Positions 48,366 to 58,641 are shown, counted from the stretch's first letter. The stretch is 64,000 nucleotides of DNA from Nocardiopsis alba DSM 43377 (GCF_000341225.1 NZ_ANAC01000002.1:1-64000), one strand, 5' to 3'. A program made the numbers and translations. Notes: generated by a model from the sequence alone, not told the origin.

Positions 48366-49649
48366 TCAGGAGGCCTGTTCCAACCCGCACCACGCGGCGA
48401 TGAACAGGGCGATGGACTTGGTGATCCGCCGTACGGACTCGACGTCGACGCGCTCGTCATATCCGTGGATGGCCTCGGAGATCGGCCCGTAGACCAGCGC
48501 GGGAACCCCCTGGTACAGGGTGTAGACACGCCCGTCCAGGTAGCCGGGGGTGGTGAAGGTCCTCAGCTCCTCCTCGAAGACGGCCCGGTGCGCTCCGCGC
48601 AGAACGTCCTCCGCCTCCGTCCCCTCCGGTAGGACATAACCCTCGGAGTAGAAGCCGGTCCGTTCGCCCACGGCCTGGATGGGGTTCCCCGCATCGTCCG
48701 TGGTGGTGTTCCGCAGAACCTCCTCGATCTGCTCCCAGGCGTCGTCGGCGCTCACCCCGGGATAGAGCGCCGCCCGGACCTGGAGCTCGCACCAGGCGGG
48801 AACGCTGGACGGCCAATCGCCACCGGTGATCCCACCGAGGTTGAAGTTGATGGGGTGGTCGAGGTCCTCGAAGTAGGGGTGCCGGTCCTTCTCGTCGTTC
48901 CAGCGCCGTTCGAGCTCGCGCAGTCTCCCCATCACGTGGTGTGCCGCGTCGATCGCGTTGAACCCCGACGTCATCTCCCTCGGGTGCGTGGGGTGCCCGG
49001 CGACGCGCACGGTGAACCAGATGACGCCGACGTTGGCGCGGACCAGCATGTCCTCCTCCGGCTCGGGGATCAGGACGGCGTCGGCGCGGTAACCGCGCTG
49101 GATCGTCGCCAGCGATCCGTTGCCGGTGCACTCCTCCTCCGCCACGGACTGGAAGTGGATGCGTCCGGTGGGCATGAACCCGGCCTTGAGCACGGCGTCG
49201 TAGGCGAACAGGTTGGCGGCCAGCCCCGCCTTCATGTCGCCGCTGCCCCGCCCGTACAGCCAACCGTCGATGACGGGGGCGTCCCAGGGGGACCGGGTCC
49301 ATTCCTCGACGGGGCCTTCGGGGACCACGTCGATGTGGCCGTTGAGGATCAGCGAACGACCCCCGCCCTGGGCGGGCGTGTACGTGCCCACCACGTTCTC
49401 GACGCCCTCGTAGGAGACCTTGATCTTCCCGGCCCCGGGGTGGGCGGAGATCTCCTCGGGGTCGAGCTCCCAGCGGTCCATGGTCAGGCCTCGCCGCTCC
49501 ATGGCCTCGTACATCAGGTCCTGTGCCGAGGACTCCCGAGTGCGCAGGGAGGGGTGGCGTACGAGTTCCTGGGTGAAGGCCAGCTGGGCGTCGAAGGCCT
49601 CGTCGACCGCCGCTTCGATACGCGCGATGACTTCGGGTTCGAGGTTCAA
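48366..49649 (-). CDS. M20-family metallopeptidase (ArgE/DapE-like deacylase)
   Basis: This zinc amidohydrolase of about 427 residues shows ILNGHIDVVPEGP (metal-ligand His-x-Asp), LYGRGSGDMKAGLAAN and QSVAEEECTGNG (Glu-Glu), the M20 hallmarks, with a dimerisation domain between. TTG 49649 has AGGAG six bases upstream; GTG 49697 overlaps the stop of the transporter gene and would add 16 residues. The transporter upstream (49694) probably imports the substrate, an N-acyl or dipeptide-like compound. Confidence 0.88.
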   Translation of the reverse strand: MNLEPEVIARIEAAVDEAFDAQLAFTQELVRHPSLRTRESSAQDLMYEAMERRGLTMDRWELDPEEISAHPGAGKIKVSYEGVENVVGTYTPAQGGGRSLILNGHIDVVPEGPVEEWTRSPWDAPVIDGWLYGRGSGDMKAGLAANLFAYDAVLKAGFMPTGRIHFQSVAEEECTGNGSLATIQRGYRADAVLIPEPEEDMLVRANVGVIWFTVRVAGHPTHPREMTSGFNAIDAAHHVMGRLRELERRWNDEKDRHPYFEDLDHPINFNLGGITGGDWPSSVPAWCELQVRAALYPGVSADDAWEQIEEVLRNTTTDDAGNPIQAVGERTGFYSEGYVLPEGTEAEDVLRGAHRAVFEEELRTFTTPGYLDGRVYTLYQGVPALVYGPISEAIHGYDERVDVESVRRITKSIALFIAAWCGLEQAS

Positions 49650-49693
49650 GTGGATCTCCTGTACTGAGGTCGTGGTGGGTGTGGACGGGCGCT

Positions 49694-51037
49694 TCACACC
49701 TTGGTCGTCGGTGCGTTCTCGGCGGCCCGGGTGTCCGCGGCTCTGATCCGCTCGCCGGCCACACCGCCGAGCGCGGTGATGGCGCAGATGCCGATGAGGA
49801 CCAGCACCGCGGGCCAGGACGCCCCGTCATCCACGACCAGAAGCGCGGTGGCGATGAGCGGAAGGAAACCGCTGAGGGTTCCGGCGAGGTTGTAGCCGAG
49901 GGAGACGCCGCTGTAGCGCAGCCGGGCCGGAAAGAGGTCGGCCAGCAGCGTGCCGGTGACGGCGTAGGCCAAGGTGATGAGGCAGATGCCGATGGTCACC
50001 GCGATGGTGATCGCCCAAGGCTCGGCCGTGTCGATGAGCCGGAAGAGGGGGAAGGCGGCCACACCCGTGGTCACGGCGCCGATCACCGTCATCCGGCCGG
50101 GGCCGAAGCGTTCGGCCACGCGTCCGGCGATCAGGGTCGTGAAGATCTGGAAGACGGCGGCGACGAGCGTCGCGTTCACGACCGCCTGTCGGTCGACCTC
50201 CAGGACGGTGGAGGCGTAGGAGACCACGAAGGTCGTCATCATGTAGAAGCCGCCGACCCCCAGCAGAGCCGCGGCGACCGCCACGAGCAGGCGCCCTCCA
50301 GCTTCGCGGAACAGGGCCAGGGCGGGCACCTTGGCGCGGTCCTCCATCTCCAGGAGCTCCTGGAAGACGGGGGACTCCTCCACCTTGAAGCGGATGTAGA
50401 GGGCGATCCCGAGCAGCGGGAACGCGGCGAGGAACGGGAGTCGCCATCCCCAGGCGTCGAACTCGGCCGCGGGCAGCACCAGCACGGCGGCGAAGGCGGC
50501 GGAGGAGATGAGGGTGCCGACCGGGGATCCGATCTGGACCAGGGCGGCGTACCGGGCGCGCTGCCGTTCGGGGGCGTGTTCGATGGCGATGGTGATGGCG
50601 CCGCCCCATTCGCCGCCCACGGCCAGCCCCTGGAGGAGTCGCAGGACCGCGAGCAGGATGGGCGCGGCGATACCGATCGCGAGGTAGTCGGGGAGCACGC
50701 CGATGAGTCCGGTCGCGCAGCCGATCATGACGATGGTCGCCAGCAGCGCGGGTCGCCGGCCGTAGCGGTCGCCGATGTAGCCGAAGATCAGCGCTCCGAT
50801 CGGCCTGGCGGCGAAACCGACGCCGAAGGTCGCCAGCGCCGCCATGAGACCCGCGCTCGGGTCGAGGTCGGTGAAGAACAGACGGTTGAAGACCAGTGCG
50901 GCGGCCATGCCGAACAGGAAGTAGTCGTACCACTCCAGGGCGGTGCCGACGAAGGCGGCGAAGGCGATGCGCTTCGCGTCGGTCGCGTTGACGTTGGGGC
51001 CTCGCGCGCTCGGAGTGGTCGGCTGGGGCTGTGACAT
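49694..51037 (-). CDS. MFS transporter of the metabolite:H+ symporter (MHS) family
   Basis: This 447-residue protein has about twelve helices. It has the MHS start AFVGTALEWYDYFLFGMAAA, the loop GYIGDRYGRRPALLATIVMI and RLLQGLAVGGEWGGA, as in ShiA/ProP-like importers of organic acids or betaines. ATG 51037 has GGAGG at ideal spacing. It is cotranscribed with an M20 peptidase and divergent from a PucR regulator, which is the likely local control unit. Confidence 0.92.
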   Translation of the reverse strand: MSQPQPTTPSARGPNVNATDAKRIAFAAFVGTALEWYDYFLFGMAAALVFNRLFFTDLDPSAGLMAALATFGVGFAARPIGALIFGYIGDRYGRRPALLATIVMIGCATGLIGVLPDYLAIGIAAPILLAVLRLLQGLAVGGEWGGAITIAIEHAPERQRARYAALVQIGSPVGTLISSAAFAAVLVLPAAEFDAWGWRLPFLAAFPLLGIALYIRFKVEESPVFQELLEMEDRAKVPALALFREAGGRLLVAVAAALLGVGGFYMMTTFVVSYASTVLEVDRQAVVNATLVAAVFQIFTTLIAGRVAERFGPGRMTVIGAVTTGVAAFPLFRLIDTAEPWAITIAVTIGICLITLAYAVTGTLLADLFPARLRYSGVSLGYNLAGTLSGFLPLIATALLVVDDGASWPAVLVLIGICAITALGGVAGERIRAADTRAAENAPTTKV

Positions 51038-51159
51038 GTGATCCTCCGGGAGATGTGCACCGGTCGGGCGGACCATCGACGACCAGGTGTGATGTCGATC
51101 ATCGTCTTGGAAAAACACAACCTTCACAAGCGAAGAACGCCACGAGAACGCCGTCTAAA

Positions 51160-51169
51160 ATGTGCACAT
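51160..51169. promoter_or_regulatory. Leaderless-type promoter and ATGTGCACAT palindrome
   Basis: TAAAAT at 51156-51161 sits six to seven bases before ATG 51168, the spacing of a -10 box for a leaderless transcript. The 10-bp palindrome ATGTGCACAT overlaps it and may be an autoregulatory operator. Confidence 0.45.
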
Positions 51170-52298
51170 GCACAAAACAGGGCAGTCTGAGATCATCCCC
51201 CGCGCGGCGGAGGCGTGCCTGGAGGAGCTGGAGGCCATCGCCTGGGCCTACGTCCGCAGGGTGCGCGAGCTGACCGGGTACGCGGAGACCGTCATCGATG
51301 ACGCCGAGCTGTACGGCACCGCCCGGGCCACGCTCGAACTCCTCCTGGAACTCCTGCGGGGCCGGGAACGCCACGAGGAGCTGCGCGCCCACTCCGTCGA
51401 GGTCGGGCGGTCGCGCGCCCGCCGAGGGATCCCCCTGGAGTCACTGCTGCGAGCCGTGCGGATGGACTTCCGTTTCCTCTGGGAGGCGATGCGCGGGCAC
51501 GTTCCCGAAGAGGACTTCCCCGGCTTCTCGGAGGAGGTCATCTCGATCTGGGAGGCGGTGGAGCTGCACACGACGCACGTGCAGACCGGGTACACGGACG
51601 AGATCGCGCGGATGCGCGCGGAGCTGGAGTTGGAGCACGCGTTCCTCCTCCGCCATCTGCTGAGCGGGTTCGGTACGGACGCGCGCCTGCACGCTCAGGC
51701 GGCCGAGGCCCTCGGGCTGGATCCCGACGGTGTTCACATCGTCCTGGTGGCCAACGAGAACCACGCGCGCGACTTCAGGGGGTGGGTCGGCGAGGCCCTG
51801 CCCGGCGCGTTCCTCCTGCGCCTGGACGGGGTCGAGTTCGCGATCGTTCCCGCCGCCGAGGTCACGGACGCCGCCCGGGAGGCGCTGGCGGCCAGGCCGG
51901 TCGGGATCTCTCCGAGCGCCCACGGCATCGGGGAGATCGCCGAGATGTGGCGTCTGGCCTGCGAGTTGGCGAAGTGGGCGCGGGACGGCGCGGCGGCGCG
52001 GTTCGAGGATCATTGGACCCGGCTGGCGGGCGCACGCCTGGGGGTGGTCGCCGAGGCCTTCGCCCGGGACGTCCGGTCCTCGCTCGGGAGGTACTCCCAG
52101 CGCGAGATCGACCTACAGATCGAGACGGTCGAGACCTATTACGAGATCGGTTCCATCACCGAGGTGGCGCGGGCGATGTTCTGCCACCGCAACACGGTGA
52201 TCAACCGTCTCCGCAGGTTCGCGGAGGCCACCGGGCTCGACGTCGCCAAGCCGGTGGACGCCGCCGCGGCCCACCTGGCGCTGAGCGCCTTCCGCTAG
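51168..52298 (+). CDS. PucR/CdaR-family transcriptional regulator
   Basis: This 376-residue protein has an N-terminal sensor-like helical domain, a central GGDEF-derived region and the C-terminal PucR HTH: ETYYEIGSITEVARAMFCHR followed by NTVINRLRRFAEATGLD. It is divergent from the MHS transporter-M20 peptidase operon and probably responds to its substrate. ATG 51168 is favoured because a -10-like TAAAAT lies just upstream and no ribosome site is visible; GTG 51162 is the alternative. Confidence 0.88.
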   Translation: MHKTGQSEIIPRAAEACLEELEAIAWAYVRRVRELTGYAETVIDDAELYGTARATLELLLELLRGRERHEELRAHSVEVGRSRARRGIPLESLLRAVRMDFRFLWEAMRGHVPEEDFPGFSEEVISIWEAVELHTTHVQTGYTDEIARMRAELELEHAFLLRHLLSGFGTDARLHAQAAEALGLDPDGVHIVLVANENHARDFRGWVGEALPGAFLLRLDGVEFAIVPAAEVTDAAREALAARPVGISPSAHGIGEIAEMWRLACELAKWARDGAAARFEDHWTRLAGARLGVVAEAFARDVRSSLGRYSQREIDLQIETVETYYEIGSITEVARAMFCHRNTVINRLRRFAEATGLDVAKPVDAAAAHLALSAFR

Positions 52299-52419
52299 GG
52301 GTGCGTTCGAGAGGAGGGGGCACCACCCCGACGAGGAACCCGGCCACGGGGTGCCGGATCCGAGCCTCACCGGGGCGGGCGGAAGCTCGTGCGGGCGGTG
52401 TCGCTCCGACGCGGGTCGC

Positions 52420-52737
52420 TCAGTCGAGCTCGTCGTCGGAGTCCTCCGCGTCGTCGACGAAGGTCACCGCGGTGCCATAGACGTAAGAGGAACCGGAGAC
52501 TCCGACGCCGCCGACGATCCGCATGCCCACGACCGCGTCCGCGCCCTGCTCGCGCGCGTCCTGGCTGAGCTTGATGATGGTCTCTTCCGCGTCGTCGACG
52601 ATGGTGGCCATGACCGGCCACATGTCATCGACTTCGAGGTCGCAGTAGTGCTCGGTGGTGACCACGGGCGTCTTGAGAGTGGACAGGTACTTGTCGGTCT
52701 CGTCCTCGACCGTTTCCGGCGCGTGCTCTTCGGACAT
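52420..52737 (-). CDS. YbjQ/UPF0145-family heavy-metal-binding-domain protein
   Basis: This 105-residue protein has an acidic tail (DDAEDSDDELD) and the YbjQ core AREQGADAVVGMRIVGGVGV followed by SYVYGTAVTF. Members form pentamers; their function is unclear. ATG 52737 is the start in family alignment. Confidence 0.75.
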   Translation of the reverse strand: MSEEHAPETVEDETDKYLSTLKTPVVTTEHYCDLEVDDMWPVMATIVDDAEETIIKLSQDAREQGADAVVGMRIVGGVGVSGSSYVYGTAVTFVDDAEDSDDELD

Positions 52738-52959
52738 GGGAGGCCTTCTTCTTCGCGGGGAGGGGGGATTCAGCATGCCAGGTCCCCCCGTACACCGGTG
52801 ATCCGGGGCTCGTGAAGCGAAGGGCGCGACTCCTCAAAGGAGTGGTCGGATGACCGTTCTCATCGGCCTGTCGACGGGGCTCGGGCGGCGATGAGTTCGA
52901 CGATGGTGCCGGGTCTACATCGTCGAGACCATCCGACCTCATCTCAAGGGGCAGGCACC

Positions 52960-53547
52960 ATGACCACCACCTACACCTTCGACGTCTTCTCCAGCCTCGA
53001 CGGCTTCGGCTCCTACGGCGAGGGCGGTGACTGGGGAGGCTACTGGGGCAAGCAGGGCCCCGAGTTCCTCCGACACCGGCTGGACCAGTACACGCCGGAC
53101 CAGCGGATGATCTTCGGGGCGGGCACCTACCGGGAGTTCGTCGAACTCATGAAGATGGACCCCGCGGAGACCGGCGTGTACGACCCGTGGGTCGCGCGGA
53201 TGCGGCACCTGCCGACGACCGTCGTCTCCGACACCGTCGAGGAACCCCTCGACTGGCCGGGGGACGCCCACGTCGCGCGCGGTGACGCCGTCGACGTGAT
53301 CGCCCGGCTCAAGGAGGAGTCCGAGGTTCCGTTGCGCTCGCACGGCAGTCTGTCGATGAACCGCGCCCTGATGGCCGCGGGCCTGGTCGACCGGGTCCAG
53401 GTGACGATCTTCCCGGTGTTGACCGGCCGGTCCGGGACCGCCCCGATCTTCAAGGGGGCCGAGGACTTCGACCTCGAACTGCTCGAACACCACACCTTCG
53501 ACGGGCGGATCCAGGAGCTCGTCTACCGCCCCACCCTGCACCACTGA
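52960..53547 (+). CDS. RibD C-terminal/dihydrofolate-reductase-fold protein
   Basis: This 195-residue protein begins YTFDVFSSLDGFGSYGEGGD and ends with GLVDRVQVTIFPVLTGRSG. That is the DHFR-like fold of the RibD C-domain family common in actinobacteria. It probably reduces a small substrate with NADPH; resistance or riboflavin roles cannot be assigned. ATG 52960 follows AAGGGGCAGG. It is 26 bases from a paralogue. Confidence 0.85.
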   Translation: MTTTYTFDVFSSLDGFGSYGEGGDWGGYWGKQGPEFLRHRLDQYTPDQRMIFGAGTYREFVELMKMDPAETGVYDPWVARMRHLPTTVVSDTVEEPLDWPGDAHVARGDAVDVIARLKEESEVPLRSHGSLSMNRALMAAGLVDRVQVTIFPVLTGRSGTAPIFKGAEDFDLELLEHHTFDGRIQELVYRPTLHH

Positions 53548-53573
53548 CCCTTTCGACCGCGAAGGAGGACATC

Positions 53574-54197
53574 GTGAGGCTGATTCTTCAGGAGTTCCTG
53601 TCATTGGACGGAGTGGCCCAGGGGCCCGGTTCTCCGGACGAGGACACCAGCGACGGTTTCGCGCGGGGAGGCTGGCTGGTCCCGCACATGGACGAGGAGT
53701 TCCTGAACGTCGTCATGGGCTGGTTGGAGGGGGCGGACGCGTTCCTGTTCGGTCGCCGCACCTACGAGAACTTCGCCCGCGACTGGCCGACGATGGACCC
53801 TGCGGAGGACCCGGCCGCTACGAAGCTCAACGGTCTGCCCAAGTACGTGGCCTCGCACAGTCTCACCGAGGCGACGTGGGAGCCGACCACGATCCTGTCC
53901 GGCGACGTGTTCGCCCAGGTGGCCGAGCTCAAGCGGCTCCCCGGCCGGGAGTTGCAGATCCACGGCAGCGCTCGTCTGGGGGCGTCGCTGTTGGCGGCGG
54001 GGCTGGTGGACGAACTGCGGTTGATGGTCGCGCCGGTGGTCGTGGGCGACGGCCGTCGGCTGTTCCCGGAACACGGCGTTCCGTCCGGGTTGCGCCTGCG
54101 CGGCAACCGGACCACGCCGGGCGGGATCGCGGTCCAGGAGTACGAGGTGGTCGGGGCGGCCGAGTACGGGAGCTACGAGGGCAGCGGGGGTTCCTGA
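53574..54197 (+). CDS. RibD C-terminal/dihydrofolate-reductase-fold protein, tandem paralogue
   Basis: This 207-residue protein reads LILQEFLSLDGVAQGPGSPD, FLFGRRTYENFARDWPTMDP and GLVDELRLMVAPVVVGDGRR. It is the same family as the preceding gene but more canonical (FGRxTYE). GTG 53574 follows GAAGGAGG. The pair is probably cotranscribed. Confidence 0.87.
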   Translation: MRLILQEFLSLDGVAQGPGSPDEDTSDGFARGGWLVPHMDEEFLNVVMGWLEGADAFLFGRRTYENFARDWPTMDPAEDPAATKLNGLPKYVASHSLTEATWEPTTILSGDVFAQVAELKRLPGRELQIHGSARLGASLLAAGLVDELRLMVAPVVVGDGRRLFPEHGVPSGLRLRGNRTTPGGIAVQEYEVVGAAEYGSYEGSGGS

Positions 54198-54366
54198 GAG
54201 GGGAGTCGCTCGTAAGGGGTACCGGAGCCGGTCGGGAAGGGGTGGAACGCTTCCCTCAGGGCCGTGGGACGTGGTAACTGTGATCCGGGTTACATGGTGG
54301 GAAAGGTGGTGAAAACCGCCCGACCGGCCACGGAACCGCTGCCTCCGTACAGCAAGGAGCCCGGAC

Positions 54367-55995
54367 TTGAGCAACACCGACCCCCGTCCCAGTTACGCCT
54401 CCGGTACCTCGACCACCCCTCTGCTCGGCGACACGATCGGCGGGAATCTGGCGCGCACCGCCGCCGCCCATCCCGATCGTGACGCGCTCATCGACCGCGG
54501 CCTGGGGCTCCGGTACACCTACCGGGAGTTCGACGCGGAGGTGGACCGGGTGGCCTCGGGCCTCCTCGACCTCGGGGTGGTCAAGGGCGACCGGGTGGGC
54601 ATCTGGTCGCCGAACCGCGCCGAGTGGGTGCTCGTCCAGTACGCGACCGCGAGGATCGGCGCGGTGCTGGTCAACATCAACCCGGCCTACCGCACCCACG
54701 AACTCCGCTACGTCCTGGGCCAGGCGGGCGTCTCGGTCCTGATCTCGGCGCCCGCCTTCAAGACCTCCGACTACGCGGGCATGATCGAGGAGGTGCGCGG
54801 CGACTGCCCCGACCTGCGCGACGTGGTCCTCCTCGAAAGCCCCGAATGGGACGCGCTGCTCGCGGCGGGGGAGCGGAACGGCCGCGGACCGGTGGCCGAG
54901 GTGGAGGCGACCCTGTCCCCGGACGACCCGATCAACATCCAGTACACGTCGGGGACGACCGGCTTCCCCAAGGGCGCGACCCTGTCCCACCACAACATCC
55001 TCAACAACGGCTTCTCGGTGGGCGAGCTGCTGGGCTACACCGAGATCGACCGGATCGCGCTGCCGGTGCCCTTCTACCACTGCTTCGGCATGGTGATGGG
55101 GAACCTCGCCGCCACCAGCCACGGCGCCTGCATGGTCATCCCCGGCCCCGGATTCGAACCCGCCACCGCGCTCGACGCCGTCCAGGCGGAGAAGTGCACC
55201 TCGCTGTACGGGGTGCCGGCCATGTTCATCGCCGAACTGGCCCTGCCCGACTTCGACGACTACGACCTCTCCACCCTGCGGACCGGGATCATGGCGGGCT
55301 CGCCCTGTCCGGTGGAGGTGATGCGCCAGGTCATCGACCGGATGGGCATGGCCGAGGTGTCCATCTGTTACGGCATGACCGAGACCTCCCCGGTGAGCAC
55401 CCAGACCCGGCGGGACGACTCCCTGGAGCGTCGCGTGTCCACCGTGGGCCGGGTCGGCCCCCACCTGGAGGTCAAGGTCATCGACCCCGCCACGGGGGTC
55501 ACCGTGCCCAGAGGCACCCCAGGGGAGCTGTGCACCCGCGGCTACTCGGTGATGCTCGGCTACTGGAACGAGCCGGACAAGACCGCCGAGGTGATCGACC
55601 GGGGCCGGTGGATGCATACCGGGGACCTCGCCGTCATGGACGAGGACGGCTACGTGGGCATCACCGGCCGGATCAAGGACATGGTGATCCGGGGCGGGGA
55701 GAACATCTACCCGCGCGAGATCGAAGAGGTGCTCTACACCCACCCCGACCTGCTCGACGCGCAGGTCATCGGGGTCCCGGACCAGAAGTACGGCGAGGAG
55801 CTGATGGCCTGGGTGCGGATGCGCGAGGGCGCCGAGCCGCTCACGCCCGAGACGCTCCGGGCCTTCTGTCAGGGCCGTATCGCCCACTTCAAGATCCCGC
55901 GTTACGTGCACGTGGTGGACGAGTTCCCGATGACGGTCACGGGCAAGGTCCGCAAGGTGCAGATGCGGGAGGAGTCCCTCCGCCTCCTGGACTGA
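54367..55995 (+). CDS. Fatty-acyl-CoA synthetase (AMP-binding)
   Basis: This 542-residue ligase of full length has [20 protein letters not shown] (P-loop), [10 protein letters not shown] (A5), [20 protein letters not shown] (A7/A8), [19 protein letters not shown], and the C-terminal [13 protein letters not shown] lysine. It activates a medium- or long-chain fatty acid with ATP and CoA. TTG 54367 follows AAGGAG at good spacing. A terminator hairpin at 56002 separates it from the convergent HPr gene. Confidence 0.92.
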   Translation: MSNTDPRPSYASGTSTTPLLGDTIGGNLARTAAAHPDRDALIDRGLGLRYTYREFDAEVDRVASGLLDLGVVKGDRVGIWSPNRAEWVLVQYATARIGAVLVNINPAYRTHELRYVLGQAGVSVLISAPAFKTSDYAGMIEEVRGDCPDLRDVVLLESPEWDALLAAGERNGRGPVAEVEATLSPDDPINIQYTSGTTGFPKGATLSHHNILNNGFSVGELLGYTEIDRIALPVPFYHCFGMVMGNLAATSHGACMVIPGPGFEPATALDAVQAEKCTSLYGVPAMFIAELALPDFDDYDLSTLRTGIMAGSPCPVEVMRQVIDRMGMAEVSICYGMTETSPVSTQTRRDDSLERRVSTVGRVGPHLEVKVIDPATGVTVPRGTPGELCTRGYSVMLGYWNEPDKTAEVIDRGRWMHTGDLAVMDEDGYVGITGRIKDMVIRGGENIYPREIEEVLYTHPDLLDAQVIGVPDQKYGEELMAWVRMREGAEPLTPETLRAFCQGRIAHFKIPRYVHVVDEFPMTVTGKVRKVQMREESLRLLD

Positions 55996-56001
55996 GGACA
56001 G

Positions 56002-56033
56002 GGTCGGCCCCCGCGCCTCGGCGGGGGCCGACC
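56002..56033. terminator. Bidirectional terminator hairpin
   Basis: GGTCGGCCCCCGC and GCGGGGGCCGACC are perfect 13-base arms with a six-base loop between convergent genes ending at 55995 and 56041. Confidence 0.8.
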
Positions 56034-56040
56034 GCCCCGG

Positions 56041-56310
56041 TCAGCGGGGGTCGAGTTCCTTGCCGAGCATCTCCACGAGCCCGTCCAGCGCGCCGTCCGC
56101 GTTCTCGTCATCGCAGGTCAGCGTCACGGTCTGGCCGTGCGAGACGCCCAGGGACATCACGGCGAGCACGCTGCGCGCGTCCACCGCCTCGTGGCCCTCG
56201 TGGGAGATCATCACGGGCAGACCGGTCTCGTTGACGGCCTGGACGAACAGGGCCGCCGGGCGGGCGTGCAGTCCGAGGAGGGAACCGATGACAACGGTGC
56301 GTTCGGGCAT
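56041..56310 (-). CDS. ptsH: Phosphocarrier protein HPr of the PTS
   Basis: This 89-residue protein has the phosphorylated His in GLHARPAALFVQAV, the Ser-46 region DARSVLAVMSLGVSHGQTVT and the C-terminal helix. It carries phosphate from enzyme I to sugar-specific EIIA proteins. It is divergent from the enzyme I gene, with a 462-bp control region between them, rather than forming an operon. Confidence 0.95.
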   Translation of the reverse strand: MPERTVVIGSLLGLHARPAALFVQAVNETGLPVMISHEGHEAVDARSVLAVMSLGVSHGQTVTLTCDDENADGALDGLVEMLGKELDPR

Positions 56311-56772
56311 GGTCTTCCTTGAGGGGTCTCGTCGCTTCGGGTCGAGGATCGGCCGGATCCGTTCGATCCGCCACAGGGGTCGGCGCGGTCGCGGGGACGA
56401 CGCCGTCGGTGGTCATGACGTCGGGCCGGACACGGCGGCCCGGGAGGGGCCCGTGCGGGACGGCCCCGGGCCACGCTACTCCGAGGGACGTCCCGTGGCC
56501 ATACGTGGACGGTGGGTGTTCGAGGTTCGTCGAAGCCCTACGGGGGAGGCCTTCCCTGGAGTGGGCGGTGAACCGTTCGGTCTCGAGGGGGTACGTGTGG
56601 GCGCCGCCGCGCGTCTTTCGCGGCCGGTTGTCCACAGATCCCGGATTCGCTCTGGTGCCGGAGACGGATCCGGGGTTGGGTGGAGAACACGGGAACACAC
56701 AGCCCCCCGGTGCTCCGGCGGAACCCATCCCCACCGCCGGCGCACGGAACCCACCTGCCGCAGGAGAGACGC
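56311..56772. promoter_or_regulatory. Divergent control region between ptsH and ptsI
   Basis: These 462 bases lie between two divergent PTS genes. I find no intact gene and no clear operator; both promoters should lie here. ATG 56773 of ptsI follows CAGGAGAG. Confidence 0.45.
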
Positions 56773-58485
56773 ATGGAGCAGACGGACACCTCCCCCGCCC
56801 CCGACCGGTCGCTCAAGGGGATCGCCGCCGGGCCCGGAACCGCGGTGGCCCCGGTCGCCCGGATGGCGGCGCCACCCTCCCTGCCCGAGGTCGAACCGGA
56901 GGTCGGCGACCCCGACCACGAGGAGTCGACCGCCTTCGCCGCCCTGGATCGGGTCGGTGTCGACCTGGAGGAACGGGCCGCCCGCCTCGACGGCGAGGCC
57001 GCGGCGGTGCTCAACGCCCAGGCGCTGATGGCACGCGATCCCGAGCTGCGCAGGCAGGCCGGGGCGCTGATCCGCGAGGGCAGGGCGGCGGCCTGGGCCG
57101 TGCACGAGGCCTGCGAACGCTATCGGGAGCTGCTCCTGGCCGCCGGCGGCTATCTGGCCGAGCGCGCCGCCGACCTGGCCGACATCCGTGACCGGGCGGT
57201 GGCGGTGCTGCTGGGGCAGGCCATGCCGGGGCTGCCGGAGCCGGGCCACCCCTACGTCCTGGTCGCCCACGATCTGGCCCCCGCCGACACGGTGCGCCTG
57301 GACCCCGAGCAGGTGAAGGCCATCGTCACCCGGCTCGGCGGTCCCACCAGCCACACGGTGATCCTGGCCCGCGCTCTGGGGCTGCCCGCCGTGGTGGGCT
57401 GCCCGGGTGCCGAGGACCTGGCCGAGGGCGCCCTGGTGGCGGTGGACGGCGACGCCGGAACGGTCGAGATCGATCCCTCCAAGGACAGGGTCGAGAGCCT
57501 TCAGGGGCGGGCCGAACGCCGTCGTGCTCTGGCCGCCGAGGCCACCGGACCGGGCCGCACCCTCGACGGCGTCCCGGTGGCGCTGTTGCTCAACGCCGGG
57601 GAGGCCGACCCGGGCCGGAGCGCCGAACACGACGGTGAGGGCATCGGGCTGTTCCGGACCGAGTTCCTCTTCCTCGACCGCGACGAGCCCCCGAGCGTCG
57701 CCGAGCAGACCGCGGTCTACACACGCCTGTTCCGGGCCTTCTCCGGTCGGACGGTGACCGTGCGGACGCTGGACGCCGGCTCGGACAAGCCGCTGGGGTT
57801 CGTCGCCACCGGCGAGGAGGCCAACCCGGCTCTGGGGGTGCGGGGCTTTCGGACCTCGCGCGTCCACCCCCACCTGCTCGTCGACCAGCTGACCGCCATC
57901 GCCTCCGCCGTACGCGAGGTGGACAAGGACGAGGAGACGGCCCGGATCCGGGTGATGGCCCCGATGGTCTCCACCCCGGCCGAGGCGGGCGAGTTCGTCG
58001 AGCTGGCCCGCGCCGCCGGGATCGGCGAGGTCGGGGTGATGGTGGAGGTGCCCGGGGCGGCGCTGGCCGCCGAACGGCTGCTGAGCCGGGTCGACTTCGT
58101 GTCGATCGGCACCAACGACCTCGCGCAGTACACCATGGCCGTCGACCGGACCCTCGACACGCTCCCCGAGCTTCTCGACCCCTGGCAGCCGGCGCTGTTG
58201 GAACTGGTGGCCAAGGTCGGTGGCGCGGGGGAGAGGCTGGGCAGACCGGTCGGGGTGTGCGGTGAGGCGGCCTCCGACCCGCTGCTCGCCCTGGTGCTGG
58301 TGGGGGTCGGGGTGACCGGGCTGTCGATGGCCCCGCCCGCTCTGCCGGTGGTGCGGTACGCGCTGTCCCGGCACACCTTCGCCGAATGCCGCCGGTTGGC
58401 CGAGCTCGCCCTGACCGCCGAGAGCCCGGAACGGGCCAGAGAGGCGGTGCGCGAGGTGGTGCGTCCGGAGGTGGCCGGACTCTGA
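56773..58485 (+). CDS. ptsI: PTS enzyme I (phosphoenolpyruvate-protein phosphotransferase)
   Basis: This 570-residue protein has the N-terminal start KGIAAGPGTAVAPVA and the phosphorylated His in RLGGPTSHTVILARALGLPA. The PEP-binding barrel shows as GLFRTEFLFLDRDEPPS, RTLDAGSDKPL and ANPALGVRGFR, and the active-site Cys is in GVCGEAASDPLL. It takes phosphate from PEP and hands it to HPr. A terminator at 58543 follows. Confidence 0.95.
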   Translation: MEQTDTSPAPDRSLKGIAAGPGTAVAPVARMAAPPSLPEVEPEVGDPDHEESTAFAALDRVGVDLEERAARLDGEAAAVLNAQALMARDPELRRQAGALIREGRAAAWAVHEACERYRELLLAAGGYLAERAADLADIRDRAVAVLLGQAMPGLPEPGHPYVLVAHDLAPADTVRLDPEQVKAIVTRLGGPTSHTVILARALGLPAVVGCPGAEDLAEGALVAVDGDAGTVEIDPSKDRVESLQGRAERRRALAAEATGPGRTLDGVPVALLLNAGEADPGRSAEHDGEGIGLFRTEFLFLDRDEPPSVAEQTAVYTRLFRAFSGRTVTVRTLDAGSDKPLGFVATGEEANPALGVRGFRTSRVHPHLLVDQLTAIASAVREVDKDEETARIRVMAPMVSTPAEAGEFVELARAAGIGEVGVMVEVPGAALAAERLLSRVDFVSIGTNDLAQYTMAVDRTLDTLPELLDPWQPALLELVAKVGGAGERLGRPVGVCGEAASDPLLALVLVGVGVTGLSMAPPALPVVRYALSRHTFAECRRLAELALTAESPERAREAVREVVRPEVAGL

Positions 58486-58542
58486 GAGAGCGGAGAAGGC
58501 AAGGGCACGAGGGTGGCCAAGGCCGTGTCCTGAGGTGACCGT

Positions 58543-58562
58543 GCCCGGGGTTCGCCCCGGGC
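58543..58562. terminator. Hairpin between ptsI and a tetR gene
   Basis: GCCCGGGG and CCCCGGGC pair perfectly around TTCG. It lies between convergent genes ending at 58485 and 58642. Confidence 0.7.
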
Positions 58563-58641
58563 CGGTACGGGGCCGCGCCTTGATGGAGACGCCGCAGCGC
58601 GCGGGGTGGTGCGGTGGGTCTCTCCTGCGGTCGGGGCCCGG

